This document shows positions 15,997-23,212 of a DNA stretch of 34,330 nucleotides, one piece after another. The stretch's first letter is position 1, and every line of letters starts with the position of its first letter. The DNA comes from an uncultured Eubacteriales bacterium (GTDB lineage Bacteria; Bacillota; Clostridia; Oscillospirales; Oscillospiraceae): positions 1-34,330 of the forward strand of contig CABUJV010000023.1 of the NCBI GenBank assembly GCA_902492005.1, written 5' to 3'. The position numbers and the translations under genes are program-made. The notes beneath the pieces are model-generated. The model made no database searches and was not told the DNA's origin. It saw only the letters and a program-made list of their open reading frames with translations.

Positions 15997-17280
15997 ATGA
16001 AGCAGCCCAAAATCATTACAAAAATCGTCATGCTGGTGATCTTTCTGGCGGGTGTGGTCTATCTGGCGGGGGCCGCCTGGCAGATCTTCACCGACCCCTT
16101 TTCCACCATCATGACCTACGAGTACACGGTGGACGATGCGGCGGAGGCCACGGGCTGGCTGGTGCGCACCGAGCAGGTGATCCCCGGCCAGGGCTCCATT
16201 GTGGACGTGCTCCCCGACCAGGGGGAGAAGGTGGGCGCGGGCCAGACGGTGGCGGTGGTCTACCGGGACGAGACCGCCCTGGACCGCAGCCGCCAGCGCC
16301 GGGCCCTGGAGCTGAAGCTGCAGCAGCTCAGCTACACCCTGCTGCGGGGGGACGCCTCCTGGGACAACCAGCGGCTGGACCAGTCCATCACCGACGCCAT
16401 GTCCTCCCTGCGCGCCTCGGCGGCGGCGGGCGACCTGACCGGCCTGGAGGAGCAGGCCCTGACGCTGAAGAGCCTGGTGCTTCAGCGGGAGGCCACCTAT
16501 GACGGGGCGGCCTCCATCGACGCCCAGATCCAGGCCGTTCAGGCCCAGATCAGCGCACTGGACCAGGCCTCCGGCGCCGACACCACCGCGGTGAGGGCCC
16601 CGGCGGCGGGGACCTTCTCCGCCCTGGCCGACGGCTACGAGCCGGTGCTCACCCCCGCCGCACTGAACAACCTGACCCCTCTGTCCCTGGAGGCGCTCAC
16701 TTCCCAGCCGGTCACCGCGCCGGAGGGGGCGGTGGGCAAGCTCATCACCCAGGCCACCTGGTATTTTGCCGCCACCGTGCCGGAGGAAGTGGCCGAGCGG
16801 CTGGTGGAGGGCTGGCCGGTGCGCATCCGCTTTTCCCGGGACTGGTCGGGAGAGGTTACCATGAAAACCGAGTCCATTAGCGCCCCCCAGGACGGACGGA
16901 CGGCGGTGGTCTTCTCCTCCGACCGGCATCTGGCTGACACCTCTCTGCTCCGCCGCCAGACGGTGGACCTCATCTTTGATAGCACCACCGGCATCCGGGT
17001 GCCCAAAAAGGCCATCCGGACCATCGACGTGACCAGGACCGACCCGGACACCGGCGAAAAGGTTCCCACCGGGGAAAAGCAGGTGGGGCTGTATGTGCTG
17101 ACCGGCGTCCAGGCGGAGTGGCGGCCGGTGGAGATCCTGGCAGACGACGGGGACTACTGCCTGGTGCAGAGCGTCCTGTCGGACAATCCCACCTCCACCG
17201 AGCAGAAAAAGGTGCTGCGGGCGGGGGACGAGGTCATTGTGGCCGCCGAGGATCTGTTTGACGGAAAAGTGGTACGATAG
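15997..17280 (+). CDS. HlyD-like membrane-anchored adaptor protein
   Basis: This 427-residue protein has one N-terminal membrane segment (about 9-28) and an extracytoplasmic part resembling HlyD / periplasmic-adaptor proteins. A biotinyl-lipoyl-like half is visible (TGWLVRTEQVIPGQGSIVDV, about 53-72), then a helical hairpin region rich in Q, L and A (100-200). The lipoyl return (VRAPAAGTFSAL) and beta-barrel domains follow up to the end. In a Gram-positive cell it cannot bridge to an outer membrane. Related genes sit beside yggS-sepF in many clostridia, which suggests an envelope or division role (inference). The ATG at 15997 has ACGAGGCG upstream and follows hfq by 18 bases. I do not recognise a specific substrate or a partner transporter here. 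Confidence 0.75.
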   Translation: MKQPKIITKIVMLVIFLAGVVYLAGAAWQIFTDPFSTIMTYEYTVDDAAEATGWLVRTEQVIPGQGSIVDVLPDQGEKVGAGQTVAVVYRDETALDRSRQRRALELKLQQLSYTLLRGDASWDNQRLDQSITDAMSSLRASAAAGDLTGLEEQALTLKSLVLQREATYDGAASIDAQIQAVQAQISALDQASGADTTAVRAPAAGTFSALADGYEPVLTPAALNNLTPLSLEALTSQPVTAPEGAVGKLITQATWYFAATVPEEVAERLVEGWPVRIRFSRDWSGEVTMKTESISAPQDGRTAVVFSSDRHLADTSLLRRQTVDLIFDSTTGIRVPKKAIRTIDVTRTDPDTGEKVPTGEKQVGLYVLTGVQAEWRPVEILADDGDYCLVQSVLSDNPTSTEQKKVLRAGDEVIVAAEDLFDGKVVR

Positions 17281-17445
17281 CGTCGTCGCAAAGTCCGCTA
17301 TGCTCCATTTCCGCCTAACGGCGAAAACTGTGCCAGCTCCCTTGCTCCTCCTTTCCCCGGCGAACCCGCTTCGCTGGGCTTCGTCGGGGGGGCGGGCGGT
17401 GGAGGTGAGCGCTTTTTATCAGTCCAGGTATGGAGGTGCTTACAT
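17281..17445. other. Intergenic segment before yggS with a long imperfect dyad
   Basis: This 165-base gap contains an imperfect hairpin, CCCCGGCGAACCCG paired with TGGGCTTCGTCGGGG (about 17356-17392), not followed by a T-run. The last 15 bases carry the yggS ribosome binding site GGAGGTG (17432-17438). No gene is seen. Confidence 0.35.
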
Positions 17446-18159
17446 ATGTCGCTGTTGAAAAACATCGCAAAGGTAAAGAAGAACATCGCCGCCGCCGCCC
17501 GGTCGGCGGGCCGGGACCCGGGGGAGGTTACGCTGGTGGCCGCCACCAAGGTCCAGAGCTCGGACACCATCCGCTCAGCCATCGCCGCCGGGATCACCGT
17601 GTGCGGAGAGAACCGGGTCCAGGAGCTCACCGCCCATCTGGCCGACTGCGCCTATGACGGGGCCCGGGTCCACTTCATCGGCCACCTCCAGACCAACAAG
17701 GTCAAGTATGTGGCGGGCCGGGTGGATCTGATCGAGTCGGTGGACTCCCCCCGCCTGCTGGAGGCCATCGACCGGTACTCCGCCAAGCTGGGCATCGTGC
17801 AGGACATCCTGCTGGAAGTGAACATCGCCGGCGAGGAGAGCAAGGGCGGCTGCCCGGCGTCGGAGCTGCCCGCCCTGGCCCGCCTGGCCCGGTCGGCGGA
17901 GCACGTGCGGCTGCGGGGGCTGATGTGCATCCCGCCCGCCGCCGCCGCTCCGGGGGATAATTGCATGTTTTTCCGCAAAACCCGGCAGCTTTTTGTTGAC
18001 ATAAGAATGGAAATGGGCGATAATGATTCTGATATTGACTGTCTCTCCATGGGTATGAGCGGCGACTACGAGGACGCGGTCCGTGAAGGGGCCACTCTGG
18101 TGCGGGTGGGCACGGCCCTGTTCGGGCCCCGGCCGCCCATGCACGCCGGAGCGGTCTGA
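17446..18159 (+). CDS. yggS: PLP homeostasis protein (YggS/PROSC family)
   Basis: This 237-residue single-domain, fold-type III PLP-binding protein is of the YggS/YlmE/PROSC family. It has no known enzymatic reaction but controls vitamin B6 and amino-acid homeostasis. The PLP lysine is K35 in AATKVQ. The phosphate-binding end is the diagnostic SMGMSGDYEDAVREGAT...VRVGTALFG. The start is supported by GGAGGTG 7 bases upstream. It lies directly before sepF, the usual ylmE-sepF order in Firmicutes. Unlike the alr-like protein at 5937-7004, this fold III protein retains its PLP lysine. Part of the coding sequence (about 17950-18050) is clearly richer in A+T than its surroundings and includes a promoter-like sequence. 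Confidence 0.95.
   Translation: MSLLKNIAKVKKNIAAAARSAGRDPGEVTLVAATKVQSSDTIRSAIAAGITVCGENRVQELTAHLADCAYDGARVHFIGHLQTNKVKYVAGRVDLIESVDSPRLLEAIDRYSAKLGIVQDILLEVNIAGEESKGGCPASELPALARLARSAEHVRLRGLMCIPPAAAAPGDNCMFFRKTRQLFVDIRMEMGDNDSDIDCLSMGMSGDYEDAVREGATLVRVGTALFGPRPPMHAGAV
17996..18024 (+). promoter_or_regulatory. Possible intragenic promoter for sepF-divIVA
   Basis: Inside yggS, a perfect TTGACA (17996-18001) is followed by a 17-bp spacer and GATAAT (18019-18024). Transcription would start near 18031, about 160 bases before sepF. The segment is AT-rich against a GC-rich background. Confidence 0.5.
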
Positions 18160-18188
18160 CCGGCGGGAGACGGAAAGGAAGTACATCT

Positions 18189-18659
18189 ATGGGATTCATT
18201 GATGAATTGAAGCGTCTGGCCCGCCCCTATGAGGACGAGGAAGAGGACGAAGAGGAATTTGACGACTTCGAGCCCGTCTCCCGGGTGGAGCGCAAGGAGA
18301 AGCCCCGGGAGGCCGCCGGCGCGCTGTACGCCGTGGACCCGGAGCCCCGCCGCAGCAATAAGGTGGTCAACATCCACACCACCACCCAGCTCCAGGTGGT
18401 GCTGGTGAAGCCCGACCGCTTCGAGAACGCCGCCGAGATCGCCGACCACCTGCGGGAGAAGCGCACGGTGGTGCTCAACCTGGAGTCCACCAACAAGGAC
18501 ATCGCCCGCCGCCTGCTGGACTTCCTGTCCGGCGTGGCCTACGCCAACGAAGGCAAGATCAAGAAGGTGGCCATCTCCACCTATATCATCACGCCCTACA
18601 ACGTGGATATTCTAGGGGACCTGATCGACGAGCTGGAGAACAACGGGCTGTACTTTTAG
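18189..18659 (+). CDS. sepF: Cell division protein SepF
   Basis: SepF binds the membrane and FtsZ and shapes the division septum in Gram-positive bacteria. The 156 residues begin with a short amphipathic membrane-targeting helix (MGFIDELKRLARPY). A strongly acidic linker (EDEEEDEEEFDDFE, 15-28) and a variable linker follow. The compact C-terminal SepF domain (about 62-150) polymerises and binds FtsZ, with NIHTTTQLQVVLVKP and the RRLLDFLSGVAYA helix. AAAGGAAG lies 9 bases before the ATG. It follows yggS by 29 bases and precedes divIVA. Confidence 0.96.
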   Translation: MGFIDELKRLARPYEDEEEDEEEFDDFEPVSRVERKEKPREAAGALYAVDPEPRRSNKVVNIHTTTQLQVVLVKPDRFENAAEIADHLREKRTVVLNLESTNKDIARRLLDFLSGVAYANEGKIKKVAISTYIITPYNVDILGDLIDELENNGLYF

Positions 18660-18700
18660 GGCCTGGCTCGCACAGCCGGTCCAAACAGAGAGAAAACCGC

Positions 18701-18723
18701 GGGCGGAGACGGCTCCGCCCTTT
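18701..18723 (+). other. Hairpin between sepF and divIVA
   Basis: GGGCGGAG and CTCCGCCC form a perfect 8-bp stem with loop ACGG, followed by only three T's. It is a possible weak attenuator or mRNA-stability element. Confidence 0.35.
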
Positions 18724-18749
18724 CGGGTTGAGAAACGGGGGAATGGCGT

Positions 18750-19520
18750 ATGATGACTCCGCAGGAGGTCTCCCAGCACGCCTTTACCAAGGCGTCCTTC
18801 GGGGGCTACAACATGGCAATGGTGGATGAGTTCTTGGATGTGCTCACCGAGGATTACTCCGCCCTTTACAAGGAAAACGCGGTCCTGAAGAGCAAGATGA
18901 AGGTGCTGGTGGAGAAGGTGGAGGAATACCGCTCCACCGAGGACGCCATGCGCAAGGCTCTGCTCACCGCCCAGCGGATGGCCGACGAGATGGTTCAGGA
19001 GGCCCAGCGCAAGCAGGCCGAGCTGCTGGCCGAGGCCGAGGCCGGCGCCCGGAAGAAAATGGAGGCCCTGCAGCAGGAGGTGGAGAACGAACAGCTCCGC
19101 CTGACCGCCGCGCAGAGCTCCACCGCCGCCTATGTGGGCAAGCTGAAGGAGCTGTGCCAGCACGAGATGGAATACCTGGGCGGCCTGTCCCAGCTCTCCG
19201 CCCCCGCCGCTCCGGCCGCCGACCCGGTGGACGCCGCCGTCAGCGACATCGACGCCTCCATTCAAAAGCTGATGGAGGAGGAGCCGGCGGAGGACCCGGA
19301 GGACACCAAGGAGCTGGAGCCCGTCATCACCCACGCCAGCGGCGAGAGCGGCGGGCTGTACGGGGACCTGACCGGCTATTCCGCCGCCGGGGCCGAGACG
19401 CCCGGCGAGAAGTCCGGCGCGCCGGAGGAGCCCGCCGCCCAGCGGGAGGAGGCCCCCGCCCGCCATTTCGACTTCAAGGACCTGGAGCACCACTTCGGCA
19501 AGGACTACGAGATCCGGTGA
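18750..19520 (+). CDS. divIVA: DivIVA-family cell division / polarity protein
   Basis: This 256-residue coiled-coil protein has the DivIVA N-terminal domain: MTPQEVSQHAFTKASFGGYN with the GGYN turn that binds curved membrane, then MVDEFLDVL. A long coiled coil follows (about 30-135, including KSKMKVLVEKVEEYRSTEDA and an A/E/Q-rich stretch). The C-terminal half is disordered, acidic and alanine/proline-rich, and longer than in Bacillus DivIVA. It ends in the aromatic/basic HFDFKDLEHHFGKDYEIR. DivIVA proteins gather at septa and poles and recruit division and envelope machinery. The ribosome binding site is weak (ACGGGGGA), and either of two adjacent ATGs (18750, 18753) could start. It is the last gene of the long plus-strand run. 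Confidence 0.93.
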   Translation: MMTPQEVSQHAFTKASFGGYNMAMVDEFLDVLTEDYSALYKENAVLKSKMKVLVEKVEEYRSTEDAMRKALLTAQRMADEMVQEAQRKQAELLAEAEAGARKKMEALQQEVENEQLRLTAAQSSTAAYVGKLKELCQHEMEYLGGLSQLSAPAAPAADPVDAAVSDIDASIQKLMEEEPAEDPEDTKELEPVITHASGESGGLYGDLTGYSAAGAETPGEKSGAPEEPAAQREEAPARHFDFKDLEHHFGKDYEIR

Positions 19521-19528
19521 GAGGGATT

Positions 19529-19546
19529 GGCCCTTGACAAAGGGCC
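19529..19546. promoter_or_regulatory. Perfect inverted repeat over the ileS -35
   Basis: GGCCCTT and AAGGGCC are separated by GACA, and the -35 hexamer lies in the middle of the dyad. No T-run follows, so it is not a convincing divIVA terminator. It may be an operator. Confidence 0.4.
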
Positions 19547-19562
19547 TGGAAACGGATAAAAT
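19534..19562 (+). promoter_or_regulatory. Sigma-A promoter of the T-box - ileS unit
   Basis: Perfect TTGACA (19534-19539), 17-bp spacer, TAAAAT (19557-19562). The predicted transcript start is near 19569, just before the first conserved T-box sequences. Confidence 0.8.
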
Positions 19563-19568
19563 GCTCTG

Positions 19569-19822
19569 GCAATAGGTAAAACGCGTGGAAGAGGACGAGT
19601 AGCGCCCCGGACCGCTCAGAGAGCCGCCGTTCTGGTGTGAGGCGGACGGGAAAGGGACGCGAAGGATCACCTCAGAGCGGCCCGGCTGAACCGAGTAAGC
19701 CGGGACGGGCGGCGGCCGTTATCCGTCTTTGAGCGGCCGCGGCGCCCCGCGGCAAGAAGAGTGGTACCGCAGAGGTTTCAGCGCCTTTGTCTCTTAGGGA
19801 GACAAAGGCGCTTTTTATTTTC
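19569..19822 (+). ncRNA. Isoleucine T-box leader
   Basis: This tRNA-sensing leader RNA controls ileS. Stem I shows the conserved GACGAGTAGC (about 19593-19602) and AGAGAGCC. The specifier region GAAGGATCACC contains ATC (19666-19668), an isoleucine codon, which matches the downstream gene. The middle part has the conserved GAACCGAGTAAGCCGGGACGG region and CCGTTA. The T-box itself is AAGAGTGGTACCGC (about 19757-19770), which pairs with the uncharged tRNA end in the antiterminator. The terminator at 19780-19822 follows. When tRNA-Ile is uncharged, readthrough into ileS is expected. It fills most of the 347-base gap between divIVA and ileS. Confidence 0.93.
19780..19822 (+). terminator. T-box regulated terminator
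   Basis: A perfect 14-bp stem, AGCGCCTTTGTCTC (19780-19793) with GAGACAAAGGCGCT (19799-19812), and then TTTTATTTT. This is the conditional terminator of the isoleucine T-box. Confidence 0.92.
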
Positions 19823-19867
19823 CAGACAGGCAAAATGATTGATGATACAAAAAGGAGAAACGCACCC

Positions 19868-22672
19868 ATGGACTACAACCAGACCATCCATCTGCCCCAG
19901 ACCGACTTCCCCATGCGGGCGGGCCTGCCCAGGCGGGAGCCCGAGATGCTCCAGGCCATGTACGACAAGGACCTCTACCACAAGATGATGGCCCGCAACG
20001 ACGGCAAGCCCCTCTTCGTCCTTCACGACGGCCCCCCCTATGCCAACGGCAGCATCCACATCGGCACGGCCCTGAACAAGATCCTCAAGGATATCATTGT
20101 CAAAGAGAAGAACATGACGGGCTACTGCTCCCCCTATGTGCCCGGCTGGGACACCCACGGCCTGCCCATCGAGTCCGCCATCCTGAAGGACAAGAAGGTG
20201 AAGCGGGACGAGCTGACCACCAGCGAGTTCCGGGAAAAATGCAAGGAGTACGCCCTGAGCTTTGTGGACAAGCAGCGGGAGCAGTTCAAGCGCCTGGGCG
20301 TGCTGGGCGAGTGGGACGACCCCTACCTGACCCTGAAGCCCGCCTTTGAGGCCAAGCAGGTGGAGATCTTTGGCAAGATGGCCGAAAAGGGCTTTATCTA
20401 TAAGGGCATGAAGCCGGTATACTGGTGCCCCCACGACCAGACCGCCCTGGCCGAGGCGGAGATCGAGTACCAGGACGACCCCTGCACCACCCTGTTTGTC
20501 AAGTTCCCCGTCCGGGACGACCAGGGTAAGCTGGGCCGGTACGCCGACCTGAGCAAGACCTACTTCGTCATCTGGACCACCACCCCCTGGACCATCCCCG
20601 GCAACATGGCCATCTGCCTCAACGCCGGGTATGACTACGTGCTCCTCCAGGCCCCCAACGGCGAGGTCTATATCCTGGCCAAGGACCTGGCCGAGCCGGT
20701 CTGCAAGGCCGCCCGCATTGACTTTGCGGCCTCCAAGGTGCTGGCCGTCCTCAAGGGCAGCGAGTTTGAGCTTATGACCGCCAAGCACCCCATGTTCGAA
20801 CGGGATTCCGTCATCCTCAACGGCGACCACGTCACTCTGGACGCCGGCACCGGCTGCGTCCACACCGCCCCCGGCTTCGGCGCCGACGACTTCAACATCT
20901 GCCGCCAGTACGACGACGCCGGGCTGACCCATATCGGCACCCCCGTGCCGGTGAACGCCAAAGGCGTCATGACCGACGAGCGGTACAACGGCCAGTTCTA
21001 CGCCAAAGCCAACGACATGGTGGTGGAGGACCTGGAGGCCGAGGGCTTCCTCCTGGCCAAGGAGAACATCACCCACTCCTACCCCCACTGCTGGCGGTGC
21101 AAGCACCCCATCATCTACCGGGCCACCGAGCAGTGGTTCTGCTCCGTGGACGCCATCAAGGACGCCGCCGTGGCGGCCTGCGACGGCATCCAGTGGAAGC
21201 CGGACTGGGGCAAGGACCGCATGACGGGCATGATCACCGAGCGCAACGACTGGTGCATCAGCCGCCAGCGGGTGTGGGGCGTGCCCATCCCCATCTTCTA
21301 CTGCGATTCCTGCGGGGCGGACATCGTCACCCCCGAGACCATCCGGCACGTGGCCGCCCTCTTCCGGGAGCACGGCTCCAACGTCTGGTTCGACCGGGAG
21401 GCCGACGAGCTGGTGCCCGCCGGGTTCAAGTGCCCCAAGTGCGGCCACACCCACTTCACCAAGGAGTCCGACATCATGGACGTGTGGTTCGACTCCGGCT
21501 CCACCCACGCCGCCGTGCTGGACGAGCGGCCCTACCTCCACTTCCCCGCCGACATCTATCTGGAGGGCGGCGACCAGTACCGGGGCTGGTTCCAGTCCTC
21601 TATGCTGACCAGCATCGCCGCCAAGGGCGTGGCCCCCTATAAGCAGATCATCACCCACGGCTGGACCGTGGACGGCGAGGGCAAGGCCATGCACAAGTCC
21701 CTGGGCAACGCCGTGGGCCCCGAGGAGGTCATCAAGGATTACGGCGCCGACATGCTGCGCCTGTGGGTGGCCTCCGCCGACTACACCCAGGACATGCGCA
21801 TCTCCAAGGACATCATGAAGCAGCTCTCCCAGGCCTATCTGAAGATCCGCAACACCGCCCGGTATATGCTGGGCAACCTGTGCGACTTCGATCCCGATCA
21901 CGACCGGGTGCCCCTGGCCGGCCTGCAGGAGCTGGACCGCTTCGCCCTGGCCAGCTTCAACAACCTGGTTAGGACCGTCCGGGAGGCCTATGCCCGCTAC
22001 GAGTTCCACGCCGTCTACCGAGCGATCTACAACTTCTGTGTGGTGGATATGTCCAACTTCTACTTGGACATCATCAAGGACCGGCTGTACTGCGGCGATT
22101 CCGCCGGCCGCCGCTCCGCCCAGACCGCCCTGTATATCATCCTGGACGGCATGACCCGGCTCATCGCCCCCATCCTGGCCTTTACCTCCGACGAGATCTG
22201 GGCCGCCATGCGCCATGACCGGAGCGCCAACACCGAAAGCGTGCTCCTCAACGATATGCCCGGCTGGGACGAGGCCCTGGCCCTGGCCGAGGCGGACCAG
22301 GTCCGCTGGGATCAGCTGATCTCGGTCCGCGACGCGGTGAACAAGGCTCTGGAGAACGCCCGGGCCGCCGGGGTCTTTAAAAAGGCCCAGGACACCGAAG
22401 TCACCCTCTCCGTGGCCGAGCAGAAGGACGCGGACTTCCTGTCCGGCGTGGACCTGGCCACCCTGTGCATCGTCTCCAGGGTCACCGTCACCACCGAGGC
22501 GGCGGAGGGGGAGAAGATGGCCGACTGCCTCATCCCCTGCACCATCGCCGTCAAGCTGTCCGAAACCCCTAAGTGCGTGCGCTGCTGGAACCATAACGAG
22601 CACGTGGGCGAGGACCACGACCACCCCGAGCTGTGCCCCCGCTGCGCCCAGGTCGTGCGCACCGAAGCGTAA
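19868..22672 (+). CDS. ileS: Isoleucyl-tRNA synthetase
   Basis: This 934-residue class I synthetase charges tRNA-Ile and edits misactivated valine. The HIGH motif reads PPYANGSIHIGT (H64-T67), with threonine at the last position. The KMSKS loop reads KAMHKS (606-611). Both are departures from the textbook motifs, although I believe similar forms occur in other clostridial IleRS. The CP1 editing domain lies between them. The C-terminal zinc knuckle is intact: C903, C906, C923 and C926 (CVRCWNHNEH...CPRC). I chose the ATG at 19868 because AAAAAGGAG lies upstream (about 19849-19857). Upstream in-frame codons reach back into the T-box terminator. Transcription is controlled by the isoleucine T-box, and a strong terminator follows. 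Confidence 0.97.
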   Translation: MDYNQTIHLPQTDFPMRAGLPRREPEMLQAMYDKDLYHKMMARNDGKPLFVLHDGPPYANGSIHIGTALNKILKDIIVKEKNMTGYCSPYVPGWDTHGLPIESAILKDKKVKRDELTTSEFREKCKEYALSFVDKQREQFKRLGVLGEWDDPYLTLKPAFEAKQVEIFGKMAEKGFIYKGMKPVYWCPHDQTALAEAEIEYQDDPCTTLFVKFPVRDDQGKLGRYADLSKTYFVIWTTTPWTIPGNMAICLNAGYDYVLLQAPNGEVYILAKDLAEPVCKAARIDFAASKVLAVLKGSEFELMTAKHPMFERDSVILNGDHVTLDAGTGCVHTAPGFGADDFNICRQYDDAGLTHIGTPVPVNAKGVMTDERYNGQFYAKANDMVVEDLEAEGFLLAKENITHSYPHCWRCKHPIIYRATEQWFCSVDAIKDAAVAACDGIQWKPDWGKDRMTGMITERNDWCISRQRVWGVPIPIFYCDSCGADIVTPETIRHVAALFREHGSNVWFDREADELVPAGFKCPKCGHTHFTKESDIMDVWFDSGSTHAAVLDERPYLHFPADIYLEGGDQYRGWFQSSMLTSIAAKGVAPYKQIITHGWTVDGEGKAMHKSLGNAVGPEEVIKDYGADMLRLWVASADYTQDMRISKDIMKQLSQAYLKIRNTARYMLGNLCDFDPDHDRVPLAGLQELDRFALASFNNLVRTVREAYARYEFHAVYRAIYNFCVVDMSNFYLDIIKDRLYCGDSAGRRSAQTALYIILDGMTRLIAPILAFTSDEIWAAMRHDRSANTESVLLNDMPGWDEALALAEADQVRWDQLISVRDAVNKALENARAAGVFKKAQDTEVTLSVAEQKDADFLSGVDLATLCIVSRVTVTTEAAEGEKMADCLIPCTIAVKLSETPKCVRCWNHNEHVGEDHDHPELCPRCAQVVRTEA

Positions 22673-22685
22673 GCAGACAGGCTCA

Positions 22686-22726
22686 GGCCCCGCGGCCATA
22701 CGTTGTATGGCCGCGGGGCCTTTTTT
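22686..22726 (+). terminator. Rho-independent terminator of ileS
   Basis: A perfect 16-bp stem (22686-22701 with 22705-22720), loop GTT, then six T's. It also lies just past the end of the convergent minus-strand gene but offers no T-run in that direction. Confidence 0.93.
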
Positions 22727-22729
22727 GTT

Positions 22730-22891
22730 CTACGCCTCCCGAGGAGCCCAGTGGGGGCAGGTCTGGTCCTTGGTGCGCTTTTTGAGCCGGGGGTATTTGC
22801 AGTGCCCGCAGTCCACCTCGTGGTATCCCCTGCCCCACTTCCGGTAGTGCTGGGCAAAGTATTTGCAGGTCCCGCAGATTTTTTCTTCCAT
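22730..22891 (-). CDS. Small Cys-rich, zinc-ribbon-like protein (53 aa), unknown function
   Basis: This 53-residue reading frame on the minus strand starts at ATG 22891 with an excellent ribosome binding site (CAGGAGGTGAGCGCC before the ATG) and a near-perfect promoter. It has two CxxC knuckles, C6-GT-C9 and C28-GH-C31, plus C45-P-H47 near the end, which suggests one zinc- or iron-binding knuckle fold. The middle is basic and aromatic (HYRKWGRGYHEVD and KYPRLKKRTK). I do not recognise a named family. The gene is divergent from the Arc-like regulator, and its -10 overlaps an ACGT-type operator, so it is probably controlled by that regulator. DNA or RNA binding, or metal sensing, are possible but unproven. 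That it is a real gene rests on the promoter, the binding site and the cysteine pattern together. Confidence 0.75.
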   Translation of the reverse strand: MEEKICGTCKYFAQHYRKWGRGYHEVDCGHCKYPRLKKRTKDQTCPHWAPREA

Positions 22892-22911
22892 GGCGCTCAC
22901 CTCCTGACCTT

Positions 22912-22934
22912 ATGACGTCATTATAACGTCTATA
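22912..22934. promoter_or_regulatory. Operator-like site 1: paired ACGT half-sites, 11 bp apart
   Basis: ATGACGTCAT (22912-22921) is a perfect 10-bp palindrome. A second ACGT (22926-22929) follows, with centres 11 bp apart. The site overlaps the -10 of the minus-strand promoter. Confidence 0.6.
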
Positions 22935-22948
22935 AAAAAGAAAGTCAA
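22920..22948 (-). promoter_or_regulatory. Sigma-A promoter of the Cys-rich small gene
   Basis: On the minus strand, TTGACT is followed by a 17-bp spacer and a perfect TATAAT (plus-strand 22943-22948 and 22920-22925). It is 29 bases before the ATG. Confidence 0.8.
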
Positions 22949-22952
22949 CGCT

Positions 22953-22995
22953 AAAATGACGTAATAATTGCGTTATTGTTTTATTACGTCATTTT
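22953..22995. promoter_or_regulatory. Operator-like site 2: perfect 15-bp inverted repeat
   Basis: AAAATGACGTAATAA (22953-22967) and its exact reverse complement (22981-22995) are separated by 13 bases. The spacer holds a related GCGT (22970-22973), whose centre is 11 bp from the first ACGT. The right arm fills the gap between the -35 and -10 of the plus-strand promoter. Confidence 0.65.
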
Positions 22996-23003
22996 GATAT
23001 AAT
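22976..23003 (+). promoter_or_regulatory. Extended -10 promoter of the Arc-like - lspA - rluD operon
   Basis: A perfect TATAAT (22998-23003) is preceded by TGA (extended -10). The -35 is weak (TTGTTT, 22976-22981, 16-bp spacer). Operator-like site 2 overlaps it, which suggests autorepression. Confidence 0.65.
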
Positions 23004-23032
23004 TGTGATATCACTTGCAAGGAGGGGCACAA

Positions 23033-23206
23033 ATGCCGGTCTCGTATAATTTCCCCCTTCGTCTGGACGACGATCTGCGGGAAAAGCTGCGCTACATCGC
23101 AGAAAAAAACAGCCGGTCTCTCAATAAGGAGATTGAATTCCTCGTGAAAAAGCACGTGGAAGCCTACGAAAAAGAACACGGCGCCATCGCCGTCCCCAAG
23201 GAGTAA
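23033..23206 (+). CDS. Arc-like ribbon-helix-helix DNA-binding protein (57 aa)
   Basis: This 57-residue protein reads as a single ribbon-helix-helix domain of the Arc type. It has a beta strand (YNFPLRLD, about 5-12), helix 1 (DDLREKLRYIAEKNSR, 13-28), the turn R-S-L-N-K-E-I (28-34, matching the R-S-V-N-S-E-I of phage P22 Arc), and helix 2 (EFLVKKHVEAYEKEHG). Such proteins bind DNA as pairs of dimers through the strand. AAGGAGGGG lies 6-7 bases before the ATG at 23033. An earlier in-frame codon at 23015 lies upstream of that site. Repeated ACGT half-sites in its own promoter and in the divergent one are candidate binding sites. lspA begins 6 bases after its stop, so regulator and signal peptidase are co-transcribed. 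The role is inferred from fold and context. Confidence 0.85.
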   Translation: MPVSYNFPLRLDDDLREKLRYIAEKNSRSLNKEIEFLVKKHVEAYEKEHGAIAVPKE

Positions 23207-23212
23207 CCGCTC

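Noticed and set aside
19787..19867. N-terminal extension of IleRS from 19787.
   Set aside because: It is encoded by the T-box terminator stem, and a proper binding site precedes ATG 19868.
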